Positions 9,606 through 17,986 of a DNA stretch of 64,000 bases are shown piece by piece. Made by a program: the position numbers and the translations under genes. Positions within the stretch are counted from its first letter, which is position 1; every line of letters starts with the position of its first letter. The notes beneath the pieces are model-generated. The model ran no database searches, was not told the origin of the DNA, and saw only the letters and a list, made by a program, of their open reading frames with translations. Origin of the DNA: JAFGAS01 sp963809875 (GTDB lineage Bacteria > Desulfobacterota > Zymogenia > Zymogenales > Zymogenaceae); contig CAWELC010000005.1 of assembly GCA_963809875.1 (NCBI GenBank), positions 682,001 through 746,000 on the forward strand. Direction: 5' to 3'.

Positions 9606-10001
9606 TTACGGTTTAACGACCTTGAGCACGCCCTTCATACCGAAGTGACCGGGGCCACAGAAGACCGAACACCTGAAGGTGAACGTGCCCGTCTTGTCGG
9701 CGATGAAGGTGATCGTGGTAACCTCTCCCCGTGGCAGCTTCTCGCTTATGCCGTACTCCGACAGCTTAAAGCCGTGGGTTGCGTCGACCGCGGTTATATG
9801 GAGAGTTATCTTCTGCCCCTCGTAGACCGTGATGTCGCCGGGGTCGAAGGCGTACTTATGGGCCTTCATATCGATCGTCACTTCTTTTGCCTTCGGATCG
9901 GCGATATAGGGTTTGGGCGTCTCGGCCGAAAGGGCCGGAATCGCGCCATAGGCGATAGCAGACACGAACAAAAGCGCCGCCAGAATCAGTTTCGTTTTCA
10001 T
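9606..10001 (-). CDS. Stand-alone CuA-type cupredoxin
   Basis: A 131-residue exported copper protein. After a signal peptide (residues 1-26, cleavage near LSAET) comes one cupredoxin domain with all ligands of a binuclear CuA centre: His in DATHGF, then CSVFCGPGHFGM, which is Cys-x3-Cys-x3-His-x2-Met as in cytochrome oxidase subunit II and nitrous-oxide reductase. No transmembrane hairpin and no oxidase or NosZ catalytic domain is present, so it is an orphan periplasmic electron carrier. Start ATG 10001 has GAGAGGTGA upstream; a GTG at 10010 is the alternative. Confidence 0.85.
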   Translation of the reverse strand: MKTKLILAALLFVSAIAYGAIPALSAETPKPYIADPKAKEVTIDMKAHKYAFDPGDITVYEGQKITLHITAVDATHGFKLSEYGISEKLPRGEVTTITFIADKTGTFTFRCSVFCGPGHFGMKGVLKVVKP

Positions 10002-10379
10002 GGTCTTCACCTCTCAAAAAAGGAAGTATATACCAGAAAAGCCATGGTGTAATACAATGATTGCGCCGGCCGGAGGCCGATATGACTTTCTATCGTATTC
10101 CCGGCTGACTCTCCCCTATCCCCCGGTAGGAATCCCTCGACGGCTCCCAAGGCCGTCGGTGTTTGCTTTGCAACACGCCCCCACTTCGACCGACGGCAGT
10201 GAACCCCCTTTTCAAGGGGTTCACTGCGGCTCATCCATCGACTTCTTGTGCGGATAAACAAACCCCAAATGACGGTCGCTTGGGTCCCTCTAGCTCCGCT
10301 GCAGTCAATTTTTGTCACTCCTCCCCGCATCCTTGTCCGCTCGTTTGGGACGTACCGCGCGCCCAAAGGATTGGACGAT
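10002..10379. other. Intergenic, 378 bp, with promoter-like boxes and a perfect hairpin
   Basis: On the minus strand TATACT (10025-10030) with ATTACA 17 bp upstream (10048-10053) is a plausible promoter for the CuA gene. Further away is a perfect 12-bp inverted repeat (10196-10227). A 138-codon minus-strand open frame crosses the region but has no RBS, domain or sensible composition, so I do not call it. Confidence 0.4.
10196..10227. repeat. Perfect 12-bp hairpin
   Basis: GCAGTGAACCCC (10196-10207) and GGGGTTCACTGC (10216-10227) are exact inverted copies around an 8-base loop. No T-tract follows on either strand. It could be a factor-dependent terminator, a small-RNA element or a remnant of a miniature repeat. 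Confidence 0.6.
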
Positions 10380-10718
10380 TTACTTCTTCTCATCGATCGT
10401 TCTTTTGAGCTTCGTGAATTCATCCGGGGTAATCTCTCCGGACGCCAGACGACGCTTCAGGATATCGGTATGGGACTCGCCCGGCATATGTGCCATTCTC
10501 CTGCCGCTTGTCGCGCGCCAGATCGCCCATACGATAAGCGCTATGACGGCAATCCAGAATATCCCCATAAACAGCATGCCGAAAGGCCAGAAGCCTCCCA
10601 TCATACCATAGCCCCGGCCGCCGTAAAGGCCGCCGCCCCATCCGCCGCACCATCCACTCAGAATGGTTCCGATCGTTCCGATCGTTCCGTACGCGCTCGA
10701 AATAAGTGTTTCAAACAT
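10380..10718 (-). CDS. SHOCT-domain membrane protein
   Basis: A 112-residue protein: a Gly/Trp-rich N-terminal region (residues 15-45), one strong transmembrane helix (about 48-72), and a C-terminal SHOCT domain (ILKRRLASGEITPDEFTKLK), a short helix-hairpin often at the end of membrane proteins and thought to mediate oligomerisation. Start at ATG 10718 is set by GAGAGGTG seven bases upstream. It is the second gene of a two-gene unit with another SHOCT protein. Confidence 0.82.
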   Translation of the reverse strand: MFETLISSAYGTIGTIGTILSGWCGGWGGGLYGGRGYGMMGGFWPFGMLFMGIFWIAVIALIVWAIWRATSGRRMAHMPGESHTDILKRRLASGEITPDEFTKLKRTIDEKK

Positions 10719-10762
10719 AGTAAACACCTCTCTGACAGGTCGGACCGACCCAGGGCTCAACT

Positions 10763-10969
10763 TCAGGAGCCGAGCGTCCGTCTGATCCGGTCATATTCTT
10801 TTTCATTGATCTTCCCCTCGGCCAATCGTCGCTTGAGGATATCCTCGGGCGATTGGCTCGAACCAAGGAGGTCTTGCTTCAGTGTATCGAGATTACCCTG
10901 CGACAGGTATCGATACGCGAGCCAGCCAAAAACCGCCAATACCACAACCACAATAATCCCCATTTCCAT
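10763..10969 (-). CDS. Small SHOCT-domain membrane protein
   Basis: A 68-residue protein with an N-terminal transmembrane helix (residues 4-22) and a C-terminal SHOCT motif (ILKRRLAEGKINEKEYDRI). It precedes the larger SHOCT gene by 44 bases on the same strand, and the two domains are clearly related, so they are probably co-expressed partners. ATG 10969 or the second ATG (10963, with GGGAG six bases upstream) could be the start. Confidence 0.8.
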   Translation of the reverse strand: MEMGIIVVVVLAVFGWLAYRYLSQGNLDTLKQDLLGSSQSPEDILKRRLAEGKINEKEYDRIRRTLGS

Positions 10970-11149
10970 CTCCCATGCGTAGTTGATAATCTATCCGTGA
11001 GTATAAACACCAAATGTTCGAATTTCCTTCTCTATCCGCGTCGAATTACTACTAATCTACTATTATTATAGTGCTCGTGCCGGGCTTTGTCAATGAGAGG
11101 GGCGCTCGGTCCGGTCCGGACTCGGGGATAATAGGAGGAGGGGATGCGT

Positions 11150-11845
11150 CTATTTAAGTCGTTCTATGCCGGTAATCAGGCCGGAGGACGAGACGACGGG
11201 CCGGAAGAGGGTCTTCCTTTCGGATCGGCGCTCGAAGACCGATGTTTCTCCCACCTTCCTGCAGTAGTCATAGAACTCCGTCAGCTCGACCTCGAGGATC
11301 ATGTCCCGGTTTACGTCTTTAAAGGCAAACCGCGCGTCGAAAACGCATATTCCCTTATCGGGCCATCCGGTATTGTCAAAACCCTCGAAGGTCAACAGCT
11401 TCGTCGGCTTTCCGTCAACGAAGTGCATAAGCTGCCGGTTGATAACGTAGTATCCTCGGTTTTCGCTTGTCGTGTGCGTAAGTATCTCCAGAGCGCCGTC
11501 GCCGTTGAGGTCCGTGGTGGCGAATTCGGCGGTGTCGGCTTCGGCAAGCTTGATTATCGGCTCCCAATCGTCGTCGACGAAGCGCATGAGCCAGATCTCG
11601 GCGATCCCGGCGGCATCCGATTGGCTCGTATCGGTAAAGGAGATAAGGGCCTCGCGGGCGCCGGCAGCGGTAAACGCACCTTCGAGGACGGTAACGGAGA
11701 CGGGCGAAAAACGTTGCCCTTCTTCGTTGTCCACTGACGAGAAGATGCCGGCGACGGCTTCGGGGGTGAGGATCGGCGCGCCACGGACCGGCGCCGCCAA
11801 TAGGACGATGACGGAGAGAAGAATCGGGAGGAAGCGCAGCGTCAC
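11150..11845 (-). CDS. Exported protein with a Ca-binding-loop-like motif, function unknown
   Basis: About 231 residues. The N-terminus from GTG 11845 is a good signal peptide (LRFLPILLSVIVLLAAP then VRGAP). The mature part contains DLNGDGALEIL (near residue 115), a DxNxDG loop typical of FG-GAP/VCBS beta-propeller blades or dockerin-like Ca sites, and a second degenerate version, DVNRDMILEV. No complete propeller is present. RBS is weak and the frame is open further upstream, so the start is uncertain. Its gene lies just downstream of the V4R gene on the same strand. Confidence 0.65.
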   Translation of the reverse strand: MTLRFLPILLSVIVLLAAPVRGAPILTPEAVAGIFSSVDNEEGQRFSPVSVTVLEGAFTAAGAREALISFTDTSQSDAAGIAEIWLMRFVDDDWEPIIKLAEADTAEFATTDLNGDGALEILTHTTSENRGYYVINRQLMHFVDGKPTKLLTFEGFDNTGWPDKGICVFDARFAFKDVNRDMILEVELTEFYDYCRKVGETSVFERRSERKTLFRPVVSSSGLITGIERLK

Positions 11846-11940
11846 TACCGCATTCAGACAGGGGTATCCCGGCCCATGATTGACAATGCGATACTCAGGC
11901 GGACATGAGCGGTGGATATGGGACGGACGGCGCGGACGGA

Positions 11941-12558
11941 TCATGGCCTGTGCATGACGAATCGGCACATGGGGTCGCCCATAGCGATGCAGTGCGTTTC
12001 TTCAACCTTAACCTCTTTACCCAGGATCCACCGCAAAATCCCGAACTGAAAACCGACCTGGGCGTTACAGATCGGTTCTTTTGTCTTAAGGCCGACGCAG
12101 TACTGGCACGGAGAGATCTCGAGGGCGGCCCCTTCCTCACACGGGTAGTATTTGAATATGTCGCCCCACAAAGCGACGGAGGCGTCGACCATGATCCCGT
12201 ATATCCGCATGAACTCATCGAACATCAGGTCATCGGTTTTCTCCTCAGGTTTGATGCCTTCGATGTTCATCAGCGACGGGAATTGCTCGTGGAAGATTTC
12301 AAATCCTCTGATGCCCCCCCGAAACATAATGGCCCGTGCTCCCCGCTCCCCGACCAGGTCGATGAGCCCGGCCATCAAACGTGTGAAATCGAGGGTCTCC
12401 TGTTCCTCGGCCAGGTCGTTGGGCGGATAGTTGTCGATGAATTTCTGGAGATTGGCGTAATTAAGGATCGACCTCATCCCGTTTCTTCCTATGATCTCCT
12501 CGGCGGTAATGAGCGCCAGATAGAGCATCTGGTTTGGTATCTTTTCTTTCAGCGGCAT
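11941..12558 (-). CDS. V4R-type Cys-motif protein (paralogue 1 of 3)
   Basis: A 205-residue soluble protein. Its C-terminal third resembles the V4R (4-vinyl reductase) small-molecule-binding domain: CQYCVG (a CxxC), ILRWILG, and a terminal CIAMGDPMCRF (C-x-A-x-GD-x2-C). The N-terminal half has two similar helical stretches (EEIIGRNGMRSIL and DLVGERGARAIM), suggesting an internal duplication. Start at ATG 12558, behind GGGAGGAC. Two related proteins are at 26947-27534 and 58562-59164. The family binds ligands or metals in bacteriochlorophyll and regulator contexts; the role here is unknown. It is divergent from the PadR gene. Confidence 0.8.
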   Translation of the reverse strand: MPLKEKIPNQMLYLALITAEEIIGRNGMRSILNYANLQKFIDNYPPNDLAEEQETLDFTRLMAGLIDLVGERGARAIMFRGGIRGFEIFHEQFPSLMNIEGIKPEEKTDDLMFDEFMRIYGIMVDASVALWGDIFKYYPCEEGAALEISPCQYCVGLKTKEPICNAQVGFQFGILRWILGKEVKVEETHCIAMGDPMCRFVMHRP

Positions 12559-12872
12559 GGTGTAGTCCTCCCGGTTGCTGGTGGTCTCCCTGTCGCCGCA
12601 GTCCGCGGCGACAGGGTTATCATAGCACGTATTATGGGCAAACACATCTGAAATTGGGGAAATTGGCGTGACGGTGGAGGGCGCGTCGCCCCAGTCACGT
12701 TTCGTGACCCGCGCAGGAGAAAAAACCCTTGACATATATACTATAGATATATATACTTCCGACATAAGTCGCTGACCTCTGCCACCACCTGAGCATCTAC
12801 CGCTGCACGGGGTCGATACGACTTCGCACGCATAGTAGATCGAGGTCCTCTCCACCCTTATGAGGAAATGAC
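12559..12872. other. Divergent intergenic region, V4R gene / PadR gene, 314 bp
   Basis: Separates the minus-strand V4R gene from the plus-strand PadR gene and holds the PadR promoter and a putative AT-rich operator at 12729-12757. No further gene is seen. Confidence 0.5.
12729..12757 (+). promoter_or_regulatory. Sigma-70 promoter with AT-rich dyad ahead of padR and the radical-enzyme cluster
   Basis: TTGACA (12729-12734), 17-bp spacer, TATACT (12752-12757). The spacer is an alternating TA sequence centred on the palindrome CTATAG, so a dimeric regulator could bind between the boxes and block polymerase; PadR proteins commonly bind such AT-rich dyads and autoregulate. Strongest consensus promoter in this part of the window. 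Confidence 0.7.
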
Positions 12873-13427
12873 ATGTCTGTCAAATACGCCATCCTGGGGC
12901 TGCTCCATTACAAAGATATGCACGGCTACCGTATCAAGGAAGTCATTGAAAACGAATTCGGCTTCATGTGGTCCATCAACTACGGGCAGATCTACCCGAA
13001 CCTCAAGCAGCTCGAGCAGGAGGGACTGGTAACAAAAATCGATGTGGCCCAGAAGAACGTGCCCGATAAGAAACTCTACTCCATCACCGAAAGGGGGAAA
13101 GACGCCTTTGCGGAGTGGGTCAATACGGCCCCGGAACGGGGAATGCTCATCCGTGATCCCTTCCTCCTTAAGTTTGTCTTCCTTTCCTTCGGGGACAGGA
13201 CAAGGGCCCTGGAAATTATCGAGGAACAGATACGGATCTATGCCGGAGACCTTTCTTCCCGACAGCATAGGTACGACAATAAGCCGAGCGAGGCTCTCAA
13301 TGTCCGCCTCATGCGGGAGCTGGGCATTTCGCTCAACGAGATGATGCTGGCGTGGCTCGAGCGGGCAAAGGCGGAGCTCCAGGCCGAGATTTCCTCTCAA
13401 GAGTCACGCAAGAGGGGTATCAGGTAG
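12873..13427 (+). CDS. PadR-family transcriptional regulator
   Basis: A 184-residue regulator. Residues 1-85 form the PadR winged helix (YAILGLLHYKDMHGYRIKE, then INYGQIYPNLKQLEQEGLV and YSITERGKDAF); the rest is a long helical dimerisation domain. PadR proteins repress genes for phenolic-acid or xenobiotic handling and are released by ligand. ATG at 12873 follows GAGGAAATGAC. Heads a same-strand series of nine metabolic genes beginning 41 bp downstream, so it is likely the local and auto-repressor of that cluster. Confidence 0.92.
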   Translation: MSVKYAILGLLHYKDMHGYRIKEVIENEFGFMWSINYGQIYPNLKQLEQEGLVTKIDVAQKNVPDKKLYSITERGKDAFAEWVNTAPERGMLIRDPFLLKFVFLSFGDRTRALEIIEEQIRIYAGDLSSRQHRYDNKPSEALNVRLMRELGISLNEMMLAWLERAKAELQAEISSQESRKRGIR

Positions 13428-13468
13428 TCCGGAAAGTGGTTGGAGTCTAGTCAGAAAGGAGGAATGCC

Positions 13469-14464
13469 GTGAAATTTTCGGGGATAACACTGGTCACGGG
13501 GGCCGCGGGGTTCATGGGAAGCCACGTGGTCGAACATCTTGCAAAATCGGGTGTCAGGGTCAGGGCGACCGCCCGGCCCCGGAAAGACACGTCCTTTTTC
13601 GATCGGCTGGGAGTCGAATATGTGGCTGCCGACCTGACGAAGCCCGAGACTATTGGGCCGTTGTTTGCCGGGGGCGTGGACCGGGTTATCCATATGGGGG
13701 CGATATGCAACTTCTCCACTCCCTATGAACGGCTCTACCCTACCAACGTGCGGGGAGTCGGCCTTATTACCGACGAGGCGATAAAGGCCGGGGTCAAGCG
13801 ATTTGTTCATGTGACCTCTACCAGCGTCTATGGACCGTATACCGGCTCTCCCTTCAGGGAAGATTCCCCCCGCAACCCGCAGGAAGACTACGGAAGGAGC
13901 AAACGGGACGGCGAGAATATGCTTTTCAAAGCGCTTGAAAAGGGGCTCGACGCGATACTCTGCCGCCCCTGCACCGTCTACGGCCCCCGCTGCACCGACG
14001 GGGCGGGCAAGGCCTTTTCACGGCCCACGTCTATCACGGCGATCCCGGGCGGCGGCACCCAGCTCCTGGCCAACGTCCGGGCCGAGGACGTCGCGCGGGC
14101 GGTGACGCATCTTTCGGAGCTTTCGGGAAACACCGGCGAGATCTACAATATAGTCGACGATTCAAAGCCGAGCCTCGAGCGGGCGCTGACCCTGGCGGCC
14201 CTGGCTTTCGGCACCAAGCCGCCCACCCTGCACCTGCCGTTGTGGCTGGTGAAGATCGCCGCCAGGGCCGACGGCTTTGTATCGGCCCGGCGGGGCAAGA
14301 TCCCGGACCTCGAGTACGATGCTGTGCGGTATCTCTACGACGACTACCTTGTGGAAAATGCCAGGCTTAAGAAGACCGGGTTCACCTTCCTCTATCCGGA
14401 TTTTGAAAAGTCGATGGAACAGATCGCCCGGCTCTATCGGGACGGGAAACTGGAGATACGGTAG
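13469..14464 (+). CDS. NAD-dependent epimerase/dehydratase (extended SDR)
   Basis: A 331-residue extended short-chain dehydrogenase with GTG start behind AAAGGAGG. Rossmann motif TGAAGFMGS is at residues 10-18; the catalytic set is ST in HVTSTSVYG plus YGRSK (Tyr-x3-Lys, near 140). The substrate half (residues 200-331) is of the 3-beta-hydroxysteroid dehydrogenase/dihydroflavonol reductase type rather than a sugar epimerase, judged from LPLWLVK and overall layout. Likely oxidises or reduces an alcohol in the pathway of the glycyl radical enzyme. Confidence 0.87.
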   Translation: MKFSGITLVTGAAGFMGSHVVEHLAKSGVRVRATARPRKDTSFFDRLGVEYVAADLTKPETIGPLFAGGVDRVIHMGAICNFSTPYERLYPTNVRGVGLITDEAIKAGVKRFVHVTSTSVYGPYTGSPFREDSPRNPQEDYGRSKRDGENMLFKALEKGLDAILCRPCTVYGPRCTDGAGKAFSRPTSITAIPGGGTQLLANVRAEDVARAVTHLSELSGNTGEIYNIVDDSKPSLERALTLAALAFGTKPPTLHLPLWLVKIAARADGFVSARRGKIPDLEYDAVRYLYDDYLVENARLKKTGFTFLYPDFEKSMEQIARLYRDGKLEIR

Positions 14465-14574
14465 CAGAAGGCGGCGCCGCCGGCACGATTGCCGTCCGAT
14501 CGTCGTGCCGGGACGCACTGAAAGAACAGGATTCTCTGGGTATTAGGTTATAACATATCTATCATGGAGTTATT

Positions 14575-15405
14575 ATGACAAAGACCATCGTCATCACCGG
14601 TCTCGGAGAGGGAATGGGCCGGGAAGTCGCCAAGATCCTGGCAGGCAACGGCTATAGCATCGCCGGATTTGACATGAACGGGACCGCCGTCGATTCCCTC
14701 AAGAAGGAGCTCAAGACGATCGGGGGCGAACACCACCTCATCACCCTGGACGTCACCAACCGTAAGGGAATCCTGAAATTCCGTGACGACGTGCTCAAGA
14801 AGTATGGGAAGGTCGATATCGTCCTTTCCAACGTCGGGATCGGTTTTTTCGGACCCTTCGAGGAGATCGATCTCGAGAAGGCCCTTAAATGCCTCGAAAT
14901 CAACGTTATCGGGGCGATGGCAATCTTTCAGTCGTTCATCCCGTCGATGCGAAAGGCGGGTGGGGGCAAGCTGATCGCCATGTCGTCGCTCGTGGGCCGC
15001 ATTCCGTTTCCCTTCGAGTCGATCTATACCGCGTCAAAGTTCGCCATCACGGGATTTATCGAGTCCATGGATTACGAGGTCAAGCCCTTCGGAATCAAGG
15101 TCGCGCTCATCGAGCCCGCCCAGGTGTCCACGACGTTCGCCGCCAAGATACACAAGCTCCCGCCGGAGAAATCGCCCTACCGGGATCGGGTGAAGCGGTT
15201 CATCGACCGGGACAACGAGCTCATCAAGTCGGCGCCCTCTCCGGAGGCCGCGGCCCGGACTATCGTGAAGATCATCCAAAAGGATCGGCCGAAGTTCTAC
15301 AATCAGCTCCTCTTTGCCGACTCCTTCCTGATGAAGATCAACCGCTTCCTGCCCAAAAGGATTAAAGACTCCATACTCGTGGGCTATATGAAGATTAAGG
15401 TCTAA
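14575..15405 (+). CDS. Short-chain dehydrogenase/reductase
   Basis: A 276-residue classical SDR. Cofactor motif GLGEGMG (residues 8-14), LSNVGIG (the NAG-like motif), catalytic Ser in SSLVGR and YTASK (Tyr-x3-Lys, near 152). Similar to SDRs acting on fatty or alicyclic alcohols; the C-terminal 40 residues are basic and hydrophobic, perhaps membrane-touching. ATG 14575 has GGAG five bases upstream. Second oxidoreductase of the PadR cluster. Confidence 0.88.
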   Translation: MTKTIVITGLGEGMGREVAKILAGNGYSIAGFDMNGTAVDSLKKELKTIGGEHHLITLDVTNRKGILKFRDDVLKKYGKVDIVLSNVGIGFFGPFEEIDLEKALKCLEINVIGAMAIFQSFIPSMRKAGGGKLIAMSSLVGRIPFPFESIYTASKFAITGFIESMDYEVKPFGIKVALIEPAQVSTTFAAKIHKLPPEKSPYRDRVKRFIDRDNELIKSAPSPEAAARTIVKIIQKDRPKFYNQLLFADSFLMKINRFLPKRIKDSILVGYMKIKV

Positions 15406-15500
15406 GGGGCTTGTAAATAGTATTGCCCTGTGGGATAATTACATAGGATAATAGTCATAATTTACGGGGTGATAAACCGGATTAGCTAAGGAGGACGACC

Positions 15501-17882
15501 ATGTTGTCCCAAGAGACAAGCGCGAAGGCAGCGCCGACCTCCCGGGTCTGGAGACTGCGGGAGTCGATCGTCAATGCCCCGCAAGAGGTGAGTGTCCAGC
15601 GGGCGCGATACTTCACGGCCGCCATGAAGAAGCACTGGGACAAACCCTCGCTGACGAGGATGAGCCTGGGGCTGGCCGAGATACTCGAAAACATCAGCGT
15701 CATCATCCGGGAAGACGAGCTGATCGTCGGGACGCGGACGGAAAAGAAAAAAGGAGCGCCGCTCTTTCCCGAGAACAAATCGGGCTGGATCGAGGGCGAC
15801 CTGGAAGGCTTCAATCAGCGAGTCATCCAGCGCGCTCTGATCACCGAGGAGGAGAAGAAGGAGCTTGCCGAGGAGATCCTCCCCTTCTGGCGGGGCAAGA
15901 CCGTCGAAGAGCGCCTTATGGAGCTGCTTCCGTCCGACGTGTCCGACGACATGGACAAATACATCTTCACGATGATGCTCGAGATCACCTACGGCGTCGG
16001 CCACTTTACCATGGACCACGAAAAGCTGCTGAAGGTGGGGCTCAGGGGTATCATCGATGAGGCCGCGGCCAAACTGGCGGGGTTGCCGGCCGGGGAAAAG
16101 AAGCGGGATAAGGGCCTCTTTTACGACGCCGTTATCCGGTCGCTCGAGGCCGCGGTCAGGTTTGCGCACCGCTACGCCGAGTGTGCCTCGCGGATGTCCG
16201 AGTCCGAGAAAGACCCGGCCAGGAAGGAGGAGCTGGCCGAGATCGCCCGGGTTTGCACGCGCGTCCCGGAACACCCCGCCCGGACCTATCACGAGGCCGT
16301 CCAGTCCGTCTATTTCGTCCATCTGATCAGCCAGCTCGAATCGGGGGGAAACTCCATCTCGCTCGGACGCATCGACCGGATTCTCTTCCCCTATTACGAG
16401 GCGGACAAGCTCGCGGGACGGATCACCTATGACAGGGCCAAGGAGCTGTTGTCTCTGATGTTCCTCAAGACCTGCGAGATATGGAACGTCCTGGAAGAGA
16501 CGTTCATCCCCGGCGGGGAGGGGACGGAGGGCAAGACCACCCAGAATGTCGTCGTCGGCGGGATAGACGAAGCGGGAAACGACGCCGTTTCCGATATGAG
16601 CTACATCGGGCTTGACGCCTACGCGGATATCAGGACGGTCCAGCCCAACTTCGGAGTCAGGATCTCCAAAGAGACTCCCCGCGATTTCTTCATGCGGGCG
16701 GCGGGCTACGCGCGCGAGGGGGTGCTGATGCACTTCTTCAACGACGAGGCGGTCGTCAAGGCGCTGGTCGCCGGCGGGCATACGCTGCCGGATGCCCGCG
16801 ACTACGGACCCGTGGGGTGCCTGGAGCCCAACGCTCAGGGAAAGACCTATGGCTCCACCTTCGCGGTCCAGTTTAACGGGATCAAGTGCCTTGAGCTGGC
16901 ACTTTCGGCCGGCATCGACAACACGTTCGGCTACCAGTCGGGACTCAAGACGGGCGATCCGGGAAAGTTCACGTCTTTCGAAGACGTAACAAAGGCCTAT
17001 CAGGCCCAGGAGTCCCACTTCCTCGGTCAGGTCGTCCGGGGCATGGCATGTATGGACCAGGCCGTCGCCGAGTTTGTACCGTCGCCCTTTGCCTCTTCGA
17101 TGATCGGGGGGTGCCTTGAAAAAGGGATGGACGCCACGGCGGGCGGTGCGGTCTATAACTCTACCGGTGTCCAATTCATGGGTTTTGCCAACGTCGCCGA
17201 CAGCCTCTACGGTGTCAAGAAAGCGGTCTTCGAGGATAAGGTCATGAGCATCGGTGAGCTGGCAGGACATCTCGCCGACGATTGGACGGACGCCGAAGAC
17301 AACCGCTCCTATTTCCTGACGAAGATCCCAAAATACGGCAACGACGTGGATGAGGTAGACGCCATGGCCGCGTGGGTTGTGAGCGACTTCTGCGACGAGC
17401 TTGCCAAATACAAGAACTATCGGGGTGGATCGTTCTGGCCGGGTATCTTCTCGGTCGGATTTCATCTTGCCATGGGGTCCTTTACCGCCGCCACCCCCGA
17501 CGGGCGCAGCTCCGGGGACATCCTGGGCAACGGCCTGACCCCGACCACCGGAAACGCGATGGCCGGACCCACCGCCGTGGCAAACTCGGTGGCGAAGCTT
17601 CCCCTCTTCAGGCTTCACAACGGTGCGAACCTCAACCTGCGCTTCCCCGGAAAGAAGATCAGGCCGGAGAACCTCCTGGCGTTCATCAAGACCTATTTCG
17701 AGAAGGGGGGCATGCAGGTACAGTTCAACATGGTGGATTCGGACGTACTGAAAGCCGCCCAGGCCGAGCCTGAAAAGTACAAGGACCTCGTGGTCAGGAT
17801 CAGCGGCTATTCGGTCCTCTTTACGGGGTTGTCGGACACCGCGCAAAACGAGATCATCTGCCGGACCGAGTACGAAATCTAA
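15501..17882 (+). CDS. Glycyl radical enzyme (dehydratase/lyase type), substrate unknown
   Basis: A 793-residue member of the pyruvate formate-lyase superfamily. The PFL-like domain fills residues 10-640. The thiyl-radical Cys is C440 in GPVGCLEPN, with the Glu two residues on that marks the dehydratase/lyase branch (compare glycerol, choline and hydroxyproline enzymes). The radical-bearing Gly is G769 in VVRISGYSVLF, followed by EIICRTEYEI. NSTGVQFMGFANVADSL matches the family substrate loop. ATG is behind AAGGAGG. Such enzymes need a radical-SAM activase; none is adjacent or in the window. Neighbours suggest the product becomes a CoA ester. Oxygen-sensitive, so it implies anaerobic growth. 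Confidence 0.93.
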   Translation: MLSQETSAKAAPTSRVWRLRESIVNAPQEVSVQRARYFTAAMKKHWDKPSLTRMSLGLAEILENISVIIREDELIVGTRTEKKKGAPLFPENKSGWIEGDLEGFNQRVIQRALITEEEKKELAEEILPFWRGKTVEERLMELLPSDVSDDMDKYIFTMMLEITYGVGHFTMDHEKLLKVGLRGIIDEAAAKLAGLPAGEKKRDKGLFYDAVIRSLEAAVRFAHRYAECASRMSESEKDPARKEELAEIARVCTRVPEHPARTYHEAVQSVYFVHLISQLESGGNSISLGRIDRILFPYYEADKLAGRITYDRAKELLSLMFLKTCEIWNVLEETFIPGGEGTEGKTTQNVVVGGIDEAGNDAVSDMSYIGLDAYADIRTVQPNFGVRISKETPRDFFMRAAGYAREGVLMHFFNDEAVVKALVAGGHTLPDARDYGPVGCLEPNAQGKTYGSTFAVQFNGIKCLELALSAGIDNTFGYQSGLKTGDPGKFTSFEDVTKAYQAQESHFLGQVVRGMACMDQAVAEFVPSPFASSMIGGCLEKGMDATAGGAVYNSTGVQFMGFANVADSLYGVKKAVFEDKVMSIGELAGHLADDWTDAEDNRSYFLTKIPKYGNDVDEVDAMAAWVVSDFCDELAKYKNYRGGSFWPGIFSVGFHLAMGSFTAATPDGRSSGDILGNGLTPTTGNAMAGPTAVANSVAKLPLFRLHNGANLNLRFPGKKIRPENLLAFIKTYFEKGGMQVQFNMVDSDVLKAAQAEPEKYKDLVVRISGYSVLFTGLSDTAQNEIICRTEYEI

Positions 17883-17888
17883 AAAAAG

Positions 17889-17907
17889 GCGGCCCTATAA
17901 GGGCCGC
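17889..17907. terminator. Hairpin after the glycyl radical enzyme gene
   Basis: GCGGCCCT (17889-17896) and AGGGCCGC (17900-17907) form an 8-bp stem with a 3-base loop immediately after the stop codon. The A-run precedes it on the plus strand, so it would be a T-tailed terminator only in the minus direction; on the plus strand it may attenuate or protect the mRNA 3' end. Confidence 0.45.
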
Positions 17908-17915
17908 GCCTCGAT

Positions 17916-17956
17916 ATTGTCATTGCGAGGAGCCGAAGGCGACGCGGCAATCTCCT
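17916..17956. repeat. 41-bp dispersed repeat, copy 1
   Basis: ATTGTCATTGCG-A-GGAGCC then GAAGGCGACGCGGCAATCTCCT. It differs from copy 2 at one position. The sequence is the kind of TCATTGCG...GCGGCAATCTC element scattered in many deltaproteobacterial genomes. It has internal complementarity (TTGC/GCAA and GCCGAAGGC). Confidence 0.85.
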
Positions 17957-17958
17957 CG

Positions 17959-17978
17959 GGCGCCCCATAGGGGGCGCC
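17959..17978. repeat. Hairpin between the two 41-bp repeats
   Basis: GGCGCCCC (17959-17966) and GGGGCGCC (17971-17978) form a perfect 8-bp stem with loop ATAG, placed between the two direct repeats, so the whole 17916-18027 block can fold as a compact RNA structure inside the operon. Confidence 0.6.
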
Positions 17979-17986
17979 GATAAGAG

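Noticed and set aside
10007..10423. 138-codon minus-strand gene between the CuA and SHOCT genes
   Set aside because: No RBS, no domain, low-complexity Arg-rich translation crossing a hairpin; overlaps the real SHOCT gene end.
15486..17846. 786-codon open frame on the minus strand opposite the glycyl radical enzyme
   Set aside because: High-GC shadow: it mirrors a gene with all catalytic motifs, has no RBS or family similarity, and its composition (His/Arg/Gly/Asp-rich) is typical of antisense frames. The same applies to long antisense frames at 43310-44557, 44567-45508 and 57181-58209.
15501..17882. Assignment as pyruvate formate-lyase, benzylsuccinate synthase or choline lyase
   Set aside because: PFL has a Cys-Cys pair and different termini; there are no fumarate-adding accessory subunits or microcompartment genes; only the broad dehydratase/lyase branch is supported by GCLEP.
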